A stretch of DNA of 64,000 bases. It comes from Alviniconcha marisindica. Its lineage: Eukaryota; Mollusca; Gastropoda; Provannidae. Both the position numbers and the translations under genes were made by a program. The stretch lies in NCBI GenBank assembly GCA_018857735.1, contig JABMCL010001056.1:1-64000 (forward strand), given 5' to 3'. A model generated the notes under the pieces. It searched no databases and was not told the DNA's origin. It was given only the letters and a program-made list of their open reading frames with translations. This document shows positions 44,976 through 57,300 of this stretch, piece after piece. Each line of letters opens with the position of its first letter. Positions within the stretch are counted from its first letter, which is position 1.

Positions 44976-45464
44976 CTGATGGATTGTTGTGCTACTTTTA
45001 ATTTTATGGGGTATTTGTGTGTTATTATATTATAGTTTATACCATCAGCCTTTTAGCTTTCTATCTCTGAAAGGTGGTTGTGGGTTCATCGGCAAGTCTG
45101 GGCATGTGCTGTACACATGAAGGGGAGACAAGTGCATAAATATTGACCGAAAAACAACAACAAAACCACAGAAAAACCCTCGTGCTTCTTCCATCAGAGG
45201 TTTGGCTCAACCATGCTAGCTGGAACAGAACTAGGCCTGGAGTGCTTGTGTAGGATCAACAAACAAGCGAGTTAATTAGCCCTCAAAGATAGTTGATTTT
45301 TGTTGTGCAGCCACCCATGATGGCAACATCAGGGTGAAGACACCACAAAAGATGTCACATGAACAGAATAATGAAGATCCAAGTTGCCTATGGTAACTCT
45401 CACCTAGCATGTGAGAATTTAATACAAAGTACATAAGCTCCACCAAAAGGATTGAGGATGTGCA
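44976..45464. other. No feature recognised
   Basis: Intergenic unique sequence. Two blocks with GTGAGA(G/A)TT and ACCTAG near 45410 and 45625 flank the mobile-element copy at 45465. Confidence 0.45.
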
Positions 45465-45565
45465 TGTTAAATGTTGCTTTATGTCCACCAAGACTGTATG
45501 GACTATTAGGCACCAGGAGCCCAGGTTGGCAGCCTTGACTTTCACACAACAGTTCCTGAGCTGTG
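45465..45565 (+). mobile_element. Interspersed element copy
   Basis: TTGCTTTATGTCCACCAAGA, GGACTATTAGGCACCAGGAG and CACACAACAGTTCCTGAGCT match the second half of the family described at 5118-5303. Confidence 0.65.
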
Positions 45566-46184
45566 ATTGAGAATGTTTCTTTGGTGGAGTTTATGTACCT
45601 TGTATTCACTTGCATGGCAGGTGAGAGTTACCTAGGCGACTGGGGTCTGTGTTGTGTTTGTGCGACATCTTTCTAGCGCTAATTAACTGGCTTGTTTGTG
45701 GATTCCAGGCTAGCTGGTCTCTTGGATTTCAATACAGCCTGTTAGCCCACACCTCCCATTTTTAATTGTGTTACCTGCATTGCACTAATACACCAAGACC
45801 CTGCAGTGTGACTGGCACAATTTCTCCGAGCGTACTGTCAGTGGGCGTTGGTTTCAGAGAATGTAGCCTGTTGGTTATTGCTTTGTTGTTGCATAAGCTT
45901 TTGTTCATTGAAGTTGGAAATAAACTGTGAAAATTGCATTTGGGTGTTTATTGGTTCACAGATTAGTCATTAGTTCTGCCTCCTTGTGTCTGATTGTTGG
46001 GGCCATCTGCACTCAGCTTAGGCTTTGCGTGGCATGCTGCGTTTATTTTTGGCTGTCCCAGGAAGAATTGCTGGCCATGCTCGGTTCTGCTGCAGGGTAG
46101 GGCCCAGTGGGGCTCACATTCCCTTGTGCACACATCGTCTGATGTCACACTGGAAGTTTGAACACTTGGAAACACAAGATTGTA
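45566..46184. other. No feature recognised
   Basis: Intergenic unique sequence. AATAAA occurs at about 45920 without an associated + strand exon. Confidence 0.45.
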
Positions 46185-46550
46185 AAAACTGCGGGAGACA
46201 GATGACATTGTTTGTTCAGCGTTGCTTTACGTCCACAGAGACTGTAAAAACTGCGGGAGACAGATGACATTGTTTGTTCAGTGTTGCTTTACGTCCATAG
46301 AGACTGTAAAAATTACCAGAGACAGATGGCATTGTTCAGTGTTGCTTTATGTCCACAGACTGTAAAAATTACCAGAGACAGATGACATTGTTTGTTCAGT
46401 GTTGCTTTACGTCCACAGACTAAAAATTACCAGAGACAGATGGCATTGTTTGTTCAGTGTTGCTTTACGTCCACAGAGACTACAGGCTATTAGGGATGGG
46501 GAGCCCAGGACGGCCACTTCAATTTTTACAGAGCTCCTGAGCTCTGAACA
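46185..46550 (+). mobile_element. Interspersed element with its middle block amplified about five times
   Basis: Units of about 60 bases (ACTGTAAAAATTACCAGAGA, CAGATGACATTGTTTGTTCA, GTGTTGCTTTACGTCCACAG) repeat about five times. The last unit runs into a normal element end (CTATTAGGGATGGGGAGCCC through CAGAGCTCCTGAGCTCTG). Confidence 0.8.
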
Positions 46551-46994
46551 GATGACATGTTTGGAGGGATGATATATACAGTTATTTGTGCATATAGTTA
46601 TTGATAATAGATGTTATTTTTTGCTGGGCGATATCTTTAGGGTAGAATGTAATGTAGGGTTTGGTTGTTGAAATGTGTTAAAAATATTTTTCAAATTTTC
46701 ATCAGCAGTTGTTTGTACACTGCAGTGAGATTAACTCCAGTTACAGAAAGGTGCTTTGTAAGAATTGTCTGTTGTTATTGAGATTCAAGTCTAGTAGTCC
46801 TGATGGCCGATGCAAATTCTGCAGCATCGACCCAGCATGGGCCACGCCAGGCGTGGGACCTGCACAGGGTCATAGTGTAAATGGCCCCAGTGTCAGACCC
46901 TGTCAGAAAGAGCTGGAACAGTGAGTGGTTGTTTGATTACCTTGCTTCACTGGAGAGTTACAAAAAGACAGCGTGCTGATCTCTCTGCCTTTCT
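46551..46994. other. No feature recognised
   Basis: A 71-codon frame at 46709-46924 contains several Cys but no recognisable zinc-binding pattern. Not called. Confidence 0.4.
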
Positions 46995-47052
46995 CTGTCT
47001 CACAAACACACACACACACACACACTCTCTCTCTCTCACACACTCTGTCTGT

Positions 47053-47090
<38 letters not shown>

Positions 47091-47206
47091 CTCTCTCTCT
47101 AACACACACACACTCTCTCTCTAACACACACACACACACACACTCTCTCTCTCTTTCTCTCTCTCACACGTACACTCTCTCACAAACAGACACACATTCT
47201 CTCACA

Positions 47207-47254
<48 letters not shown>

Positions 47255-47275
47255 CTCTCACACACACACACAAAA
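46995..47275. repeat. CA/CT composite microsatellite
   Basis: (CA)n blocks alternate with (CT)n blocks at least five times. Confidence 0.95.
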
Positions 47276-47287
47276 ACGCTGAAATAA

Positions 47288-50200
47288 AAGCCTGGGATAA
47301 GCTTGCTTGTTTATTTATCAAGGCATAGATATTGAAATCAAGAAAATTCCAAGAAAAGGCTGTCCACAACAGTTGCCTACAAGCCAACAGTAGATTTTCC
47401 CTGTATATATCCGGTAGCGGTAGCAACCTCCATACATATCTGCACCACAGATGAAATACACTGTAGACCATTGTGATTTGTACAATTCCTTTTTCTCTCA
47501 AAATAACCTGTGGAAGGATTGTCCCAATGCCAGAAAGTTTCTCTCTGACCTTATTCTTTTTCAATTACATTTACAAGATAGCATTCATGGCCACTCGCAA
47601 ATCATTTTTCACTAAAATATTCTCTGCTGAGAAAAAATGAAGAAAAAACGGAAGAGAGCAGATTCAAAATGAAATTCTGAGAGAAGAAAATACACGGCAG
47701 ACAAGCAGCTGACTGGGGAATGCCCAGGATGCATTACCGGTCCTTCACAACACCCATCCTGAATGAAAACAACAGCGATGCACCTAGCATACATACATTG
47801 TAGCACATACCGTCATGAGAACTCAGGAGAACTGTGCAAATGCTTGATAACACAATCAATGGATAAGGAAACCAAATGCGCTGGTAACCAATCTATATCA
47901 CAGACACTTTTTGCTTCAGACAAAAAATAATGAGAAAAAGAAAAAGAAAAAAAAAGCTACAAACATAATACACAGTGACACAGCAAAGAATATGATAACA
48001 TAAACCAAACAGGGACTTTCACAGTCAGTCAGTCGTTTGCAACGTCCATGGAACATAACAAAAAGGCCTTTGAAGCATCTTAAGGCCACTTGCGTTTTGT
48101 CAAAGCGTAATTTGCACAAAAAAAGAGGAGTTTCTGGCTGCAAACATGGGGGATTGTGGGGCAATAGCTGTTCAGGCATCTGCTTAAAAACAGCTCCTGC
48201 CAACAAAAGGTCGCCCGATTTCCATGACTGCAAAACATCCTTGCAAAACATGCTAAGCGTTCTAAACCTTTTCATTGTTTCCATCCTCAGTGTACCATAA
48301 CTGTTTGTCTGTTGCTGAGACAAAGGCATCTGTGCCCAAAATTTGCATGTTGCTTTGTATTGTCCTGAAGTAAGGGTTCGTTTTAACCAGTTGTGTCCGT
48401 GTTGTTGTGCACCACAAACTTTGCCATCTTGGCAGAAAATAGCAAATACATCTGTGTCATTTTTACAAACCAAGCAGTTTACATAGAGACAACAGAGACT
48501 CGTGTTTACATGCAGTGATGATTTTGTTTGTTTGTTTGTTCTGAATAATTTCATCCACTGATTTTGTTTGTACTGGCAGAGAATATACATTTTGTTCCAT
48601 AATGACAAAAGCTGATGTATGACCACTGCTTGCTTGCATTGTAGGAAGAACTGTGTAACAAACTTACTAGAACAAACACAAAGCAAAAAAAGCACCTGAC
48701 AAGTACCTTTGAAAGAGAACATCGATAAGTGGTTAAGTAGTCCAATACAAAAGTTACATTTAAATGTATGAGCTTAAAAACAAAACAAAAAAAACAAGCA
48801 GAACTGGCAAACATCTTGAGATCAAAAGGCGGGTTAGCTTTTTTATTTCTAGCAGGACTAGTATTGAATATTGGCAAAGCATACGAAAGGTTGTAAACGT
48901 TAAATGTCAAGTCCTCCAAAAGAAAGGGCTGAAAAGTAAACTTCAGCACTCGATTCCAAAGCAGAAATTGAAAGCATTCTTCTGCATATGTATATACAAA
49001 GAACCTAAAACTGCTACATTTTTCATGTTGCAAGCAATATTCAGCCACATTGTTCACTACACCATTTCTGGGAAATGCACCATGTTAAGTACTAAACCTG
49101 ATTTATATCAAACTAAAAATGTACTGAAACTGAAAGTTAACGACAATGAGGTAAAAAAAATAAAAAATCATTCACACACATCTATCACAGAAAATACATG
49201 TTTTGAATATCAGACTTAACGCCACGGTCCTACAGACGTGAACTTTTACGCTTTCAATGACGCACGCAAACATGCAGGAACTAAAAACTTCTGTACCTTG
49301 ATTGCACGCACCAGTGTTTTGAAACAATTTGCAAAATGGAGGAAAAACTCTTTTTTTCCTGATCAGCTATATGAAAAAAAACCCAGCAACACCAATTCAT
49401 AAACAAGCAAAATTGTGTAAACAGTTATAAAGTGAGAAAGGTTTTCAGTTCTTTTACCACTGTAAACAAACACCACATGTATCAAAAGAGACGAACTCTT
49501 GCGAAACGTGCTACGCCTGTAGCACCATTGTGTTTTTGTTTTATCCTGTCAGAACCCCAGTTGGCTTTGTTTGCTTCGACAAAGCAGTACAAACTTTGAC
49601 ATTGCTTGACCTCTCTGAAATGGACGCAGCCACTTGCGCCAGCTGAACCGTGAACACGAACCTACATTAACATACCCACACACTCTGGCAGTGCCAGTCC
49701 CAGTCAAAAGAGCAGTGGCCATTATCTGGTGACTACAGTGACCCTTACCTTTGGGTCTTCCTGACAAGTCCCAAGCCAGCAAACAGATCACGGGAAAGAT
49801 ACACAGTTGGGTTGTACATGGGTCTTTGAAAAGTGTGAACGGAAATCTGTACTGGTTCAGAGGTGGCGATGACAAGGCATCCTCGTGGAGAGGGAATTAG
49901 GCAGGTGGGTCACTGTCATCACCAAGGTCTGTGCAAACTGGAATCTACTGGTGGTCTTCGACATTGGTGACAAAGAAACATTCCCCTTTCTTCTGATGTT
50001 GCTTTATGTCCACACAGACCGTAAGGACTGTTAGGGACAGGGGGGAACCCAGGACGGCCACCTCGCTTTCACACAGCTCCTGAACTCTGATGAAAACACC
50101 CCAGTAGAAAGGAAAGCATAAGCAGGCCGCTATCCTCTCGCTGGTCTGTGCAATACCAGAATACAGGCATGGACGAGACTATAGCCTTCAACATCATTTT

Positions 50201-51180
50201 GTGGTCCAGCAGTGGAGTACCGTTTGGTGGTCGAAGCCACATGACAGCGACGCCACACTCTCCCCTCTCAACTCAGCAAACTCGACAACTGTGACTGAGC
50301 TGAAAATCAAAACTGGACATTTTGGAACAAAACTACACACAGCCACTAAATTCACCAAGTCACACCACCATGCTTTTCAAAAACGCTTCTGTAAGAAAGT
50401 ATGGCCACTTATGTATGACTGCCCCTTAGTGGTACCTGTCGGAAGCCTTGCTCCCAGTCTGTCAACTGTCAATATGCACAAAAACAAAAACAAAAAGACC
50501 AACGTCCCTGTTCACAGCCCAAGCGTCGGTTGCAATGGTATCACACGGCAAACTTACAGCCAGCTTATTGCTCTGGCATATCACTCGCTCATCACAGACG
50601 TCAACTATTTACATGTACAATCCTGGGGCAGCTGCAGCCATACATAGTTCAACCCTGATTTCACCTCAGTGACCTGAAAGCATCTGGCATTGTCTCTGTA
50701 CCCTGGGCCTTTCCAGTTCTCACACACTGACAAAAATGCACGATTAAAGCATGATCACAGGTGTGCGACCTATTGCCATGCAACATTGTGTCCTTTTTTT
50801 TGGACTGGGACAGAGTGTGCAATAGAATTTGTTTGTTTTTTGTTTGTGGATCTTTAAAGTCAGCTTTGATACTGTCCGCGTAACTGACTTGCCTTCGACA
50901 GTTTTAGAGATTCTGCCTCTGGAAGGAAAGCTGCTCGTGTTGCAGCATCTTGACCAGTCCCTTTTTTGGAAAATGAAACCAGACCACCCACTGATCCAGC
51001 CAGGTTTCAGTCCAACAAAGCTGCGGATCCGTTAATGAACTGTCAATTGCTCCTGAAACTCTTTCACCACTAAGCACCACCTGACAGCGCCCAGACGAGA
51101 CACAGACATTCACACCGTTAAATGTTTCATGCTTCACTGACTAAAGGTCTCTGACTCACTGAAGTAACCAGTCGCTGATG
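47288..51180 (-). promoter_or_regulatory. Probable 3' UTR/downstream region of the CEP170-like gene
   Basis: No conserved exon is seen after the stop at 51181. Reading the - strand, AATAAA signals occur at 48847-48842 and 47315-47310, so the 3' UTR could be 2.3-3.9 kb. A 268-codon - strand frame (47916-48722) ends in a Phe run from an A-rich tract and shows no domain. The extent of the UTR is inference. Confidence 0.35.
50000..50092 (+). mobile_element. Interspersed element, 3' half
   Basis: GTTGCTTTATGTCCACACAG through CACACAGCTCCTGAACTCTG, a clear match to the family described at 5118-5303. It lies inside the probable 3' region of the - strand gene. Confidence 0.75.
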
Positions 51181-51386
51181 TCAGCATATGTTTTTGGACA
51201 GTTCAGCCATTTCTGGTGAGCCTGGATCTTGGGATTCTGTTGCCCGTGGATTGTCGATGGGCTGAAACCCTGCCAGCTCACTGCGTATTCTCTCAATTTC
51301 CTGAAAGTACTTGTGTTTCTCGGTACTTGACATGCCAGAAACGTCTGTGTCAGTGTCCTCATCTGGGAACAATGCTCGCTCCATCA
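51181..51386 (-). CDS. CEP170: CEP170-like last exon
   Basis: Acceptor TGATGTTGCAG. Encodes MERALFPDEDTDTDVSGMSS, TEKHKYFQEIERIRSELAGF and a tail ending ELSKNIC before TGA. The EIERIRSEL stretch is likely helical. Confidence 0.85.
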
Positions 51387-54300
51387 CTGCAACATCAAGC
51401 ACAGGTCAACGTTAAAAAGAACTGCAAATTCATTTATAATGAAGACTATGCAAACACGCATACACACACACAAATCACACACCAAACTGCAAATTCAAAA
51501 TGTAGACTGTGCGCACGCACATACACACGTGCACACACACACCACTGTCCACTGCAACAACTATGCTGTAGCTAGTATATTTGCATTCCAATATGTACAC
51601 ATTCAGAAAACGTCCAGCGAGTAGTACAGTTGAAAATGGAGCCTCTAAGTCTGATGCTATCAGTGCCCTCCATAAACTTTGTGAACAGTTTGAGTACTAT
51701 GACTAAGGAATCAACAGCATTGACAAATGCCTGTAATTCTCAGTTGCATCCACCAGCAGGTTAAAAAAAAGTTCTGTCTCAATTACAGCGATTTGGTTTG
51801 GTTTTCTTTGTGCTGGCATAAGCATTGTGAAGTTATAAGAGACATGCTTGACATGGTCCGAGTTGTCTGTTAAAAACATAGCCATTTGAGCACCAGTTAA
51901 AAAACCCCAACAAAAACATGCCAGATAGCTGACATTTTTTGGAGACCTATAGTGTAACCAGTTATGGTAATGGCTGGTGGAAGGATGTCGAAAACCTATG
52001 CTTGGACTCTGCACAGTCCATACTGAGAACTCGACAGTCATTTCACAGTTGAAAATACCTAGAAAGGGAATGATGTGTCAAACAAGGCCTGGGGCTCTGA
52101 CCAGTCTCAGAACTGGAAGAGGTATCTGACCAGTCTCAGCACTAGAAGAGCTATCTGACCAGTCTCAGCACTGGTAGAGGTATCTGACCAGTCTCAGCAC
52201 CGGTAAAGGTATCTGACCAGTCTCAGCACCGGTAGAGGTGTCTGACCAGTCTTAGCACTGGAAGAGGTGTCTGACCAGTCTTGGCACTGGAAGAGGTGTC
52301 TGACCAGTCTTGGCACTGGAAGATGTATCTGACCAGTCTCGAGGGCACTGGAAGAGGTGTCTTAAATACAGAGACTGCTGGACACTATTAAAATCAACGC
52401 CAAGCCTGCTGACTCACAGTGAAGGTGGTGCTCCATCTTGCGCAGGTTTTTCAGCACACCTGCCAGCTCCTGATTGGCTGATTTCCATGCAGGGATCTCG
52501 CTCTTGGCCGGGTGACCCAGGAAATCATCGATGGGAGACGGGGTGATGCTCACGCGATCCTGCTCCCTGATCGACACAACACAAACAAACACAACTCCTT
52601 AGCAGCTTTGCCCTTGAAAGAGTACAGTCATACTGCAGACCTGATCATCTCATGAATAACACTTGCGTGATTATTAACTGGCATGTACACAGACACATGC
52701 TCCACCCCCCCCTCCCCCCCCCCCTCTCAATCTTCTAATCCATATGAAATGACCTTACTCCAGAAAACACACACAATCAACTGCCTTATTTAATAGCGGC
52801 TGTCTAAGAAATCAGAGAGAAAAACAACAACCTTAACTGATGTAACCTGTGCAAGAGAGACTTTGATACTGCCTCCATTTATCATTGACACAGACAGCAC
52901 AATCAGTAAACATAAAAGATACATATATATATATATATATAAAATTAAAATCTAATTGCCCACCATGCAAAGGCTGGCGGGTCAGACTAACATCGTTCGC
53001 ACTTGCACAGATTGCCATAAGTAAACATCCTGTGCGTGGAATTAGTGAAGACCTGCGACCTAACAGAAAGAATGTCTCTCTGACTCCTTGGTGATGCTGA
53101 CCTGAGTTTGTTGAGGGTTCTGTCTGTGGTGGTTTTCAGCTTCAGAGACAGCTGGTAGATGGACGACACGATCAGCGAATCGTAGGACTGAAAACACATT
53201 CACATAATAAGTAACGATTTTTCTTATATATTCACTGTATGTATATTTACGCTGCAAAGTTCTGAAAATATCTTTTGCTAAAATGCACTATTTGCACAGG
53301 AAATTTGTTCTTGCATGTATCTATAGTTACATATAATCTCAATATTCTGAAGTCATACTGAAGTCTTTACTAATATTGCAAATCACAGAAATTGTCATAA
53401 ACTATGGATAAATAAAATAACAGTAATACAGGAAAAACACACCCATACACGAGATGATGTACTACACAGTAGAAGTGGCTATGTGGACAGTCTCCATCTC
53501 CTGGTCGAAGCCCCCCCTCCCCCTCCCATATGATTTTGTCCCCCACACTGACATTGGCTGATCATAGCAAATTCACGGTATCACAGTATATGTTACACTT
53601 AGCAGCAAGCAACATGTAATTAAAATCAGTCAAAAACAACAACTAACTGAACTCAAGACCATCTAATCAAGCAAGAGGAAAAAAAGAAAAAGAAAAAAGA
53701 TCACAACAAAAGAAATGACATGCAAAACTAACACTGGAAGTGGGAAGGGGTGGAGAGACTAACAAAACAAAAACATCCATGTATAGGACAAAAAACAAAA
53801 AAAAAGGAGTAATAAAGTCTGTGGGGCATTTAGTTGTACCAGCTGGTAGGCAACTTCTTGCCAGTCTCTTCATCACCGATGCAGACGCTGATAGCTACGG
53901 AGAGTTCCCTCTTTCCACAGTTACTTACAGACTTTGGGAAAATCGGTCAGAGTGAGGGCCGAGCCATTTATTTAGTGAACTAGAACTGGCAGACACGCTT
54001 TTCCCCACTTCCTCCAACATGGACGCAGCTGCTGATTAGCCACAGCGCTCATCCCTCTTCGCATCAGTTACCTGCAGACTTTTGTGCTCAGTGCGATGCG
54101 CATCCGCCTGAGTGCGATTCGTGCTAGAGGCCGTGCTCGCGCCAGCTTCGTCATAATCCACAGCTCCCATTGTGCGGCGACGCAGCAGCAGTGAGGTTTG
54201 AGTGGAGGGAGGGGAGTCAGGGGAGGGGGTGGTGAGTTTGGAGAGGGGAGGGGTGAAGGCGGATTTGTGCAGCATGAGGCTGACGGGGTGGCAGGCGGGC

Positions 54301-57300
54301 CTGCTACCGCTGTGGGCGTCCTAGTGGAACCAAAAATGATGTAAGCAAAGCATGCAGGCAAGTCATGTAACAAGACTCACACAACAGAGCAAACAACACG
54401 GGCGAGGCATGTAACAAGACTCACACAATAGCAAACAACATGGGTGAGGCATGTAATAAGACTCACGCAACAGAGCAAACAACATGGGCAAGGCATGGAA
54501 CAAGACACTCTCACAACAGAGCAAACAACACGGGCAAGTCATGTAACAAGACTCACACAACAGAGCAAACAACACGGGCGAGGCATGGAACAAGACACTC
54601 TCACAACAGAGCAAACAACACGGGCGAGGCATGGAACAAGACACTCTCACAACAGAGCAAACAACACGGGCGAGGCATATAACAAGACACTCTCACAACA
54701 GAGCAAACAACACGGGCGAGGCATATAACAAGACACTCTCACAACAGAGCAAACAACACAGGCAACAATGAAGCGCTTCACTCTTGGAGTCCTCGTGCAT
54801 GCGAACACTTCAGCGTCAGCCTGCCATGCATACTTTTGTGGGTCATTAAGTATTTTATCTAAAATGTAAACCTCCTTTTTAGTATCATAACAAGCTTTTG
54901 CTATCTGGGATGCATTTTCTACTGCGCGTCTGCTGATCTTTGTGTTATGATTTAAATCAGTACATGACCTATATCAACCTAATACTTATAATCATCATGC
55001 TTGACTGGGGGTTAAAAGCCAATTCCCATTCTGTATGACCTATATCCACGTAAAGCATACAAATATGCTGTCATAAGTATGCTTTTATTTGTCTGGAACA
55101 GCACCAGCAGAGATCATTTGATAATATCAGGAAGAAAATTAACTGCTTGATGCTTACAACTGCTGTCCAATATCCCATCATATCCCACTGGTCCCCAACA
55201 GCAAACACTTCATAAAACAAAAACACTGGAGCTGTACACCTCTAAGCAAGCTCATCAATCCAAAAACATCACAGTAAATAAATAAACTCACGAAAAACAA
55301 AACAAAAGCGAACAACAACAAAATTTATAAGGCAGGACTGAATTGTTTCTGTGCATAAAAGGGGAGAAAGGAACTGGGTGCTTACAACTCAGAACCATTT
55401 CATTTAGATATATTAAAAAGAAAAAAGAAAGAACAAAAAGGGACTCAGCACGCACATGGGAATGAAAAGAATGCTAGACATGAACTAAAAAGTATGAGGC
55501 CAAGCGCCAGCACACCTTTTCCAACACACAGTTTGATTGCATACTGAAAAATCCTTCATGGACAGACCACCGCCATATCATAAAATGAATTGTCTTAGCA
55601 GCAAGGTGGTCCATAGTGAGGTGTTCTGATATCTGTACTGATTAAAAGTGTCAAAAGGAAGGGTTTCCTTGCACGCAGACCTCAGAAAGCAGTGGCCTTC
55701 CAGGAAGGGATCCACTGTAACCTGCGCTAGAATGAAAACCTGTTTACAGCTACCAGGAGAAGGGGATGAGGAGGAAGGAGGAAGAAGGGGATGAGGAGGA
55801 AGGAGGAAGAAGGGCGAAATGGGGGTGGGGGGTGGGGGTGAAATCTAAGTTAGCTTCACACATGGATGTAATGCCCATTAGCTTTACACATGGACGTAAT
55901 ATCCATTTCAAAGGCAGATGCCTTCGGTAGTCTCCCCTCACCTGTGACGTGGGGAAAGTACCCGCCTCGTCCTCATCAGCGCTGTGAGACAGACGATCAC
56001 CTCGCAAAGGGTTGTGGAATGGGATGAACGCCCGGCGGAATCCGGCCTCTGAATATGAATCTGCCGCAGTGGCGGCAGAGCTGAGGTCCTCGGCACTCGA
56101 TGTGGAGTCCATGCTGTAGGTGTCGTGGCGCACCCGGCCCGACAGCTCCGCGGAATTGGTGAATGATGCTGACCTGATCATCCTCTGCTTGTACAGGCTG
56201 GACTGCACCTTCGGCGGTTTGGGTCGTGGCTCTTTGGTTTTGTTGGCCTTGGCCTCGGCCACGGCTTTTCGAGGGTCGTACTCCTTCCGTCGCTTCCACG
56301 CCATTCTCTCTGCGGCCTTTGGGGAGTTGGAGCGACTCCCTGGCTGCGAATGGCTGCGGCTGCTGACGCCAGTGATGGCCAGGTCTTTGTTACTCGGAGC
56401 CGACTTGAGCTGAGTCTTGAGGGTGCGGATGTCACGCTCTTTCTTGGCTGAAGAGACGGTGGACAGAGTGGAGGAGGTGACGGAGGAAGGGGTGGTGGTG
56501 CGGCGCTCAGTGCCGCGAAGACTGTTCCTGCGAGCCCCGTCCGTCCTCGTCACAGAGCTCTCCCTCCCTTTAGAAGTTCCAGCGTTTTCGCGAGCTTTTT
56601 TGACAATCTGGGCTCCGAGGCTTGCCTCGCTGCGCCCCGTCCCTGTGCGCCCTGTCCCAGTCCCCGTGCGATCTGAGCACGGTGTGCGTGTCGTTCCGTG
56701 GATTGACGAGGATCTCCGCGATGAAGCTGGGGATGCCACACCAGCGCGACCGCGAGATGCTTCACTCGCCTCGGTGCCATCTGCGCGGGCTCTCCGCAAG
56801 GCAAAAGCCCTGTTGGGCTTGGTCATGGTGATCGTGCCTTTACCGCGGGAGCCCGAGCGAGAGAAACTGCTGTCCGTCCTGTCCGAGCACCCATCGCTGG
56901 CATCGGACTGGAAGCTCTGGTCCAAACTGTCAGTGTGACTGAGAACGTCGGACACCACAGAGACACCAGCACCACTTCTCGCGCTCCTCTCCCCTTTTAC
57001 CGGAGGCTTCTGCTCCGAGTACGACCGCAGCAGCGGCTTTTTGGTGGAGGAGGAGGAGGTGGCAGCTATTCGTATGTTGGAGTTGTCCTTGTCCTTGGTG
57101 GATTTACGCACCATGGTTTGCCTGGGGCTGTGGTACTTGCTGGGTTTGACGTAGTCCTCATCCCCGTTGACCATCGCCACCGTGCTGGACATGTCAGTGT
57201 CCGACCCGCCATCCTCCTCATTCCTGTCATCCCCACCGAAGCCCATCCGTGCTTCCATGGCGGCCATGACAGTTTCTGTGTCCCGCAGCAACAGCTCCGT

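Noticed and set aside
47916..48722. 268-codon - strand frame downstream of the CEP170-like gene
   Set aside because: Composition is Cys/Phe/Gln-rich without domains, it ends in a poly-Phe run from an A-rich tract, and it has no splice context. It is more likely part of a 3' UTR.
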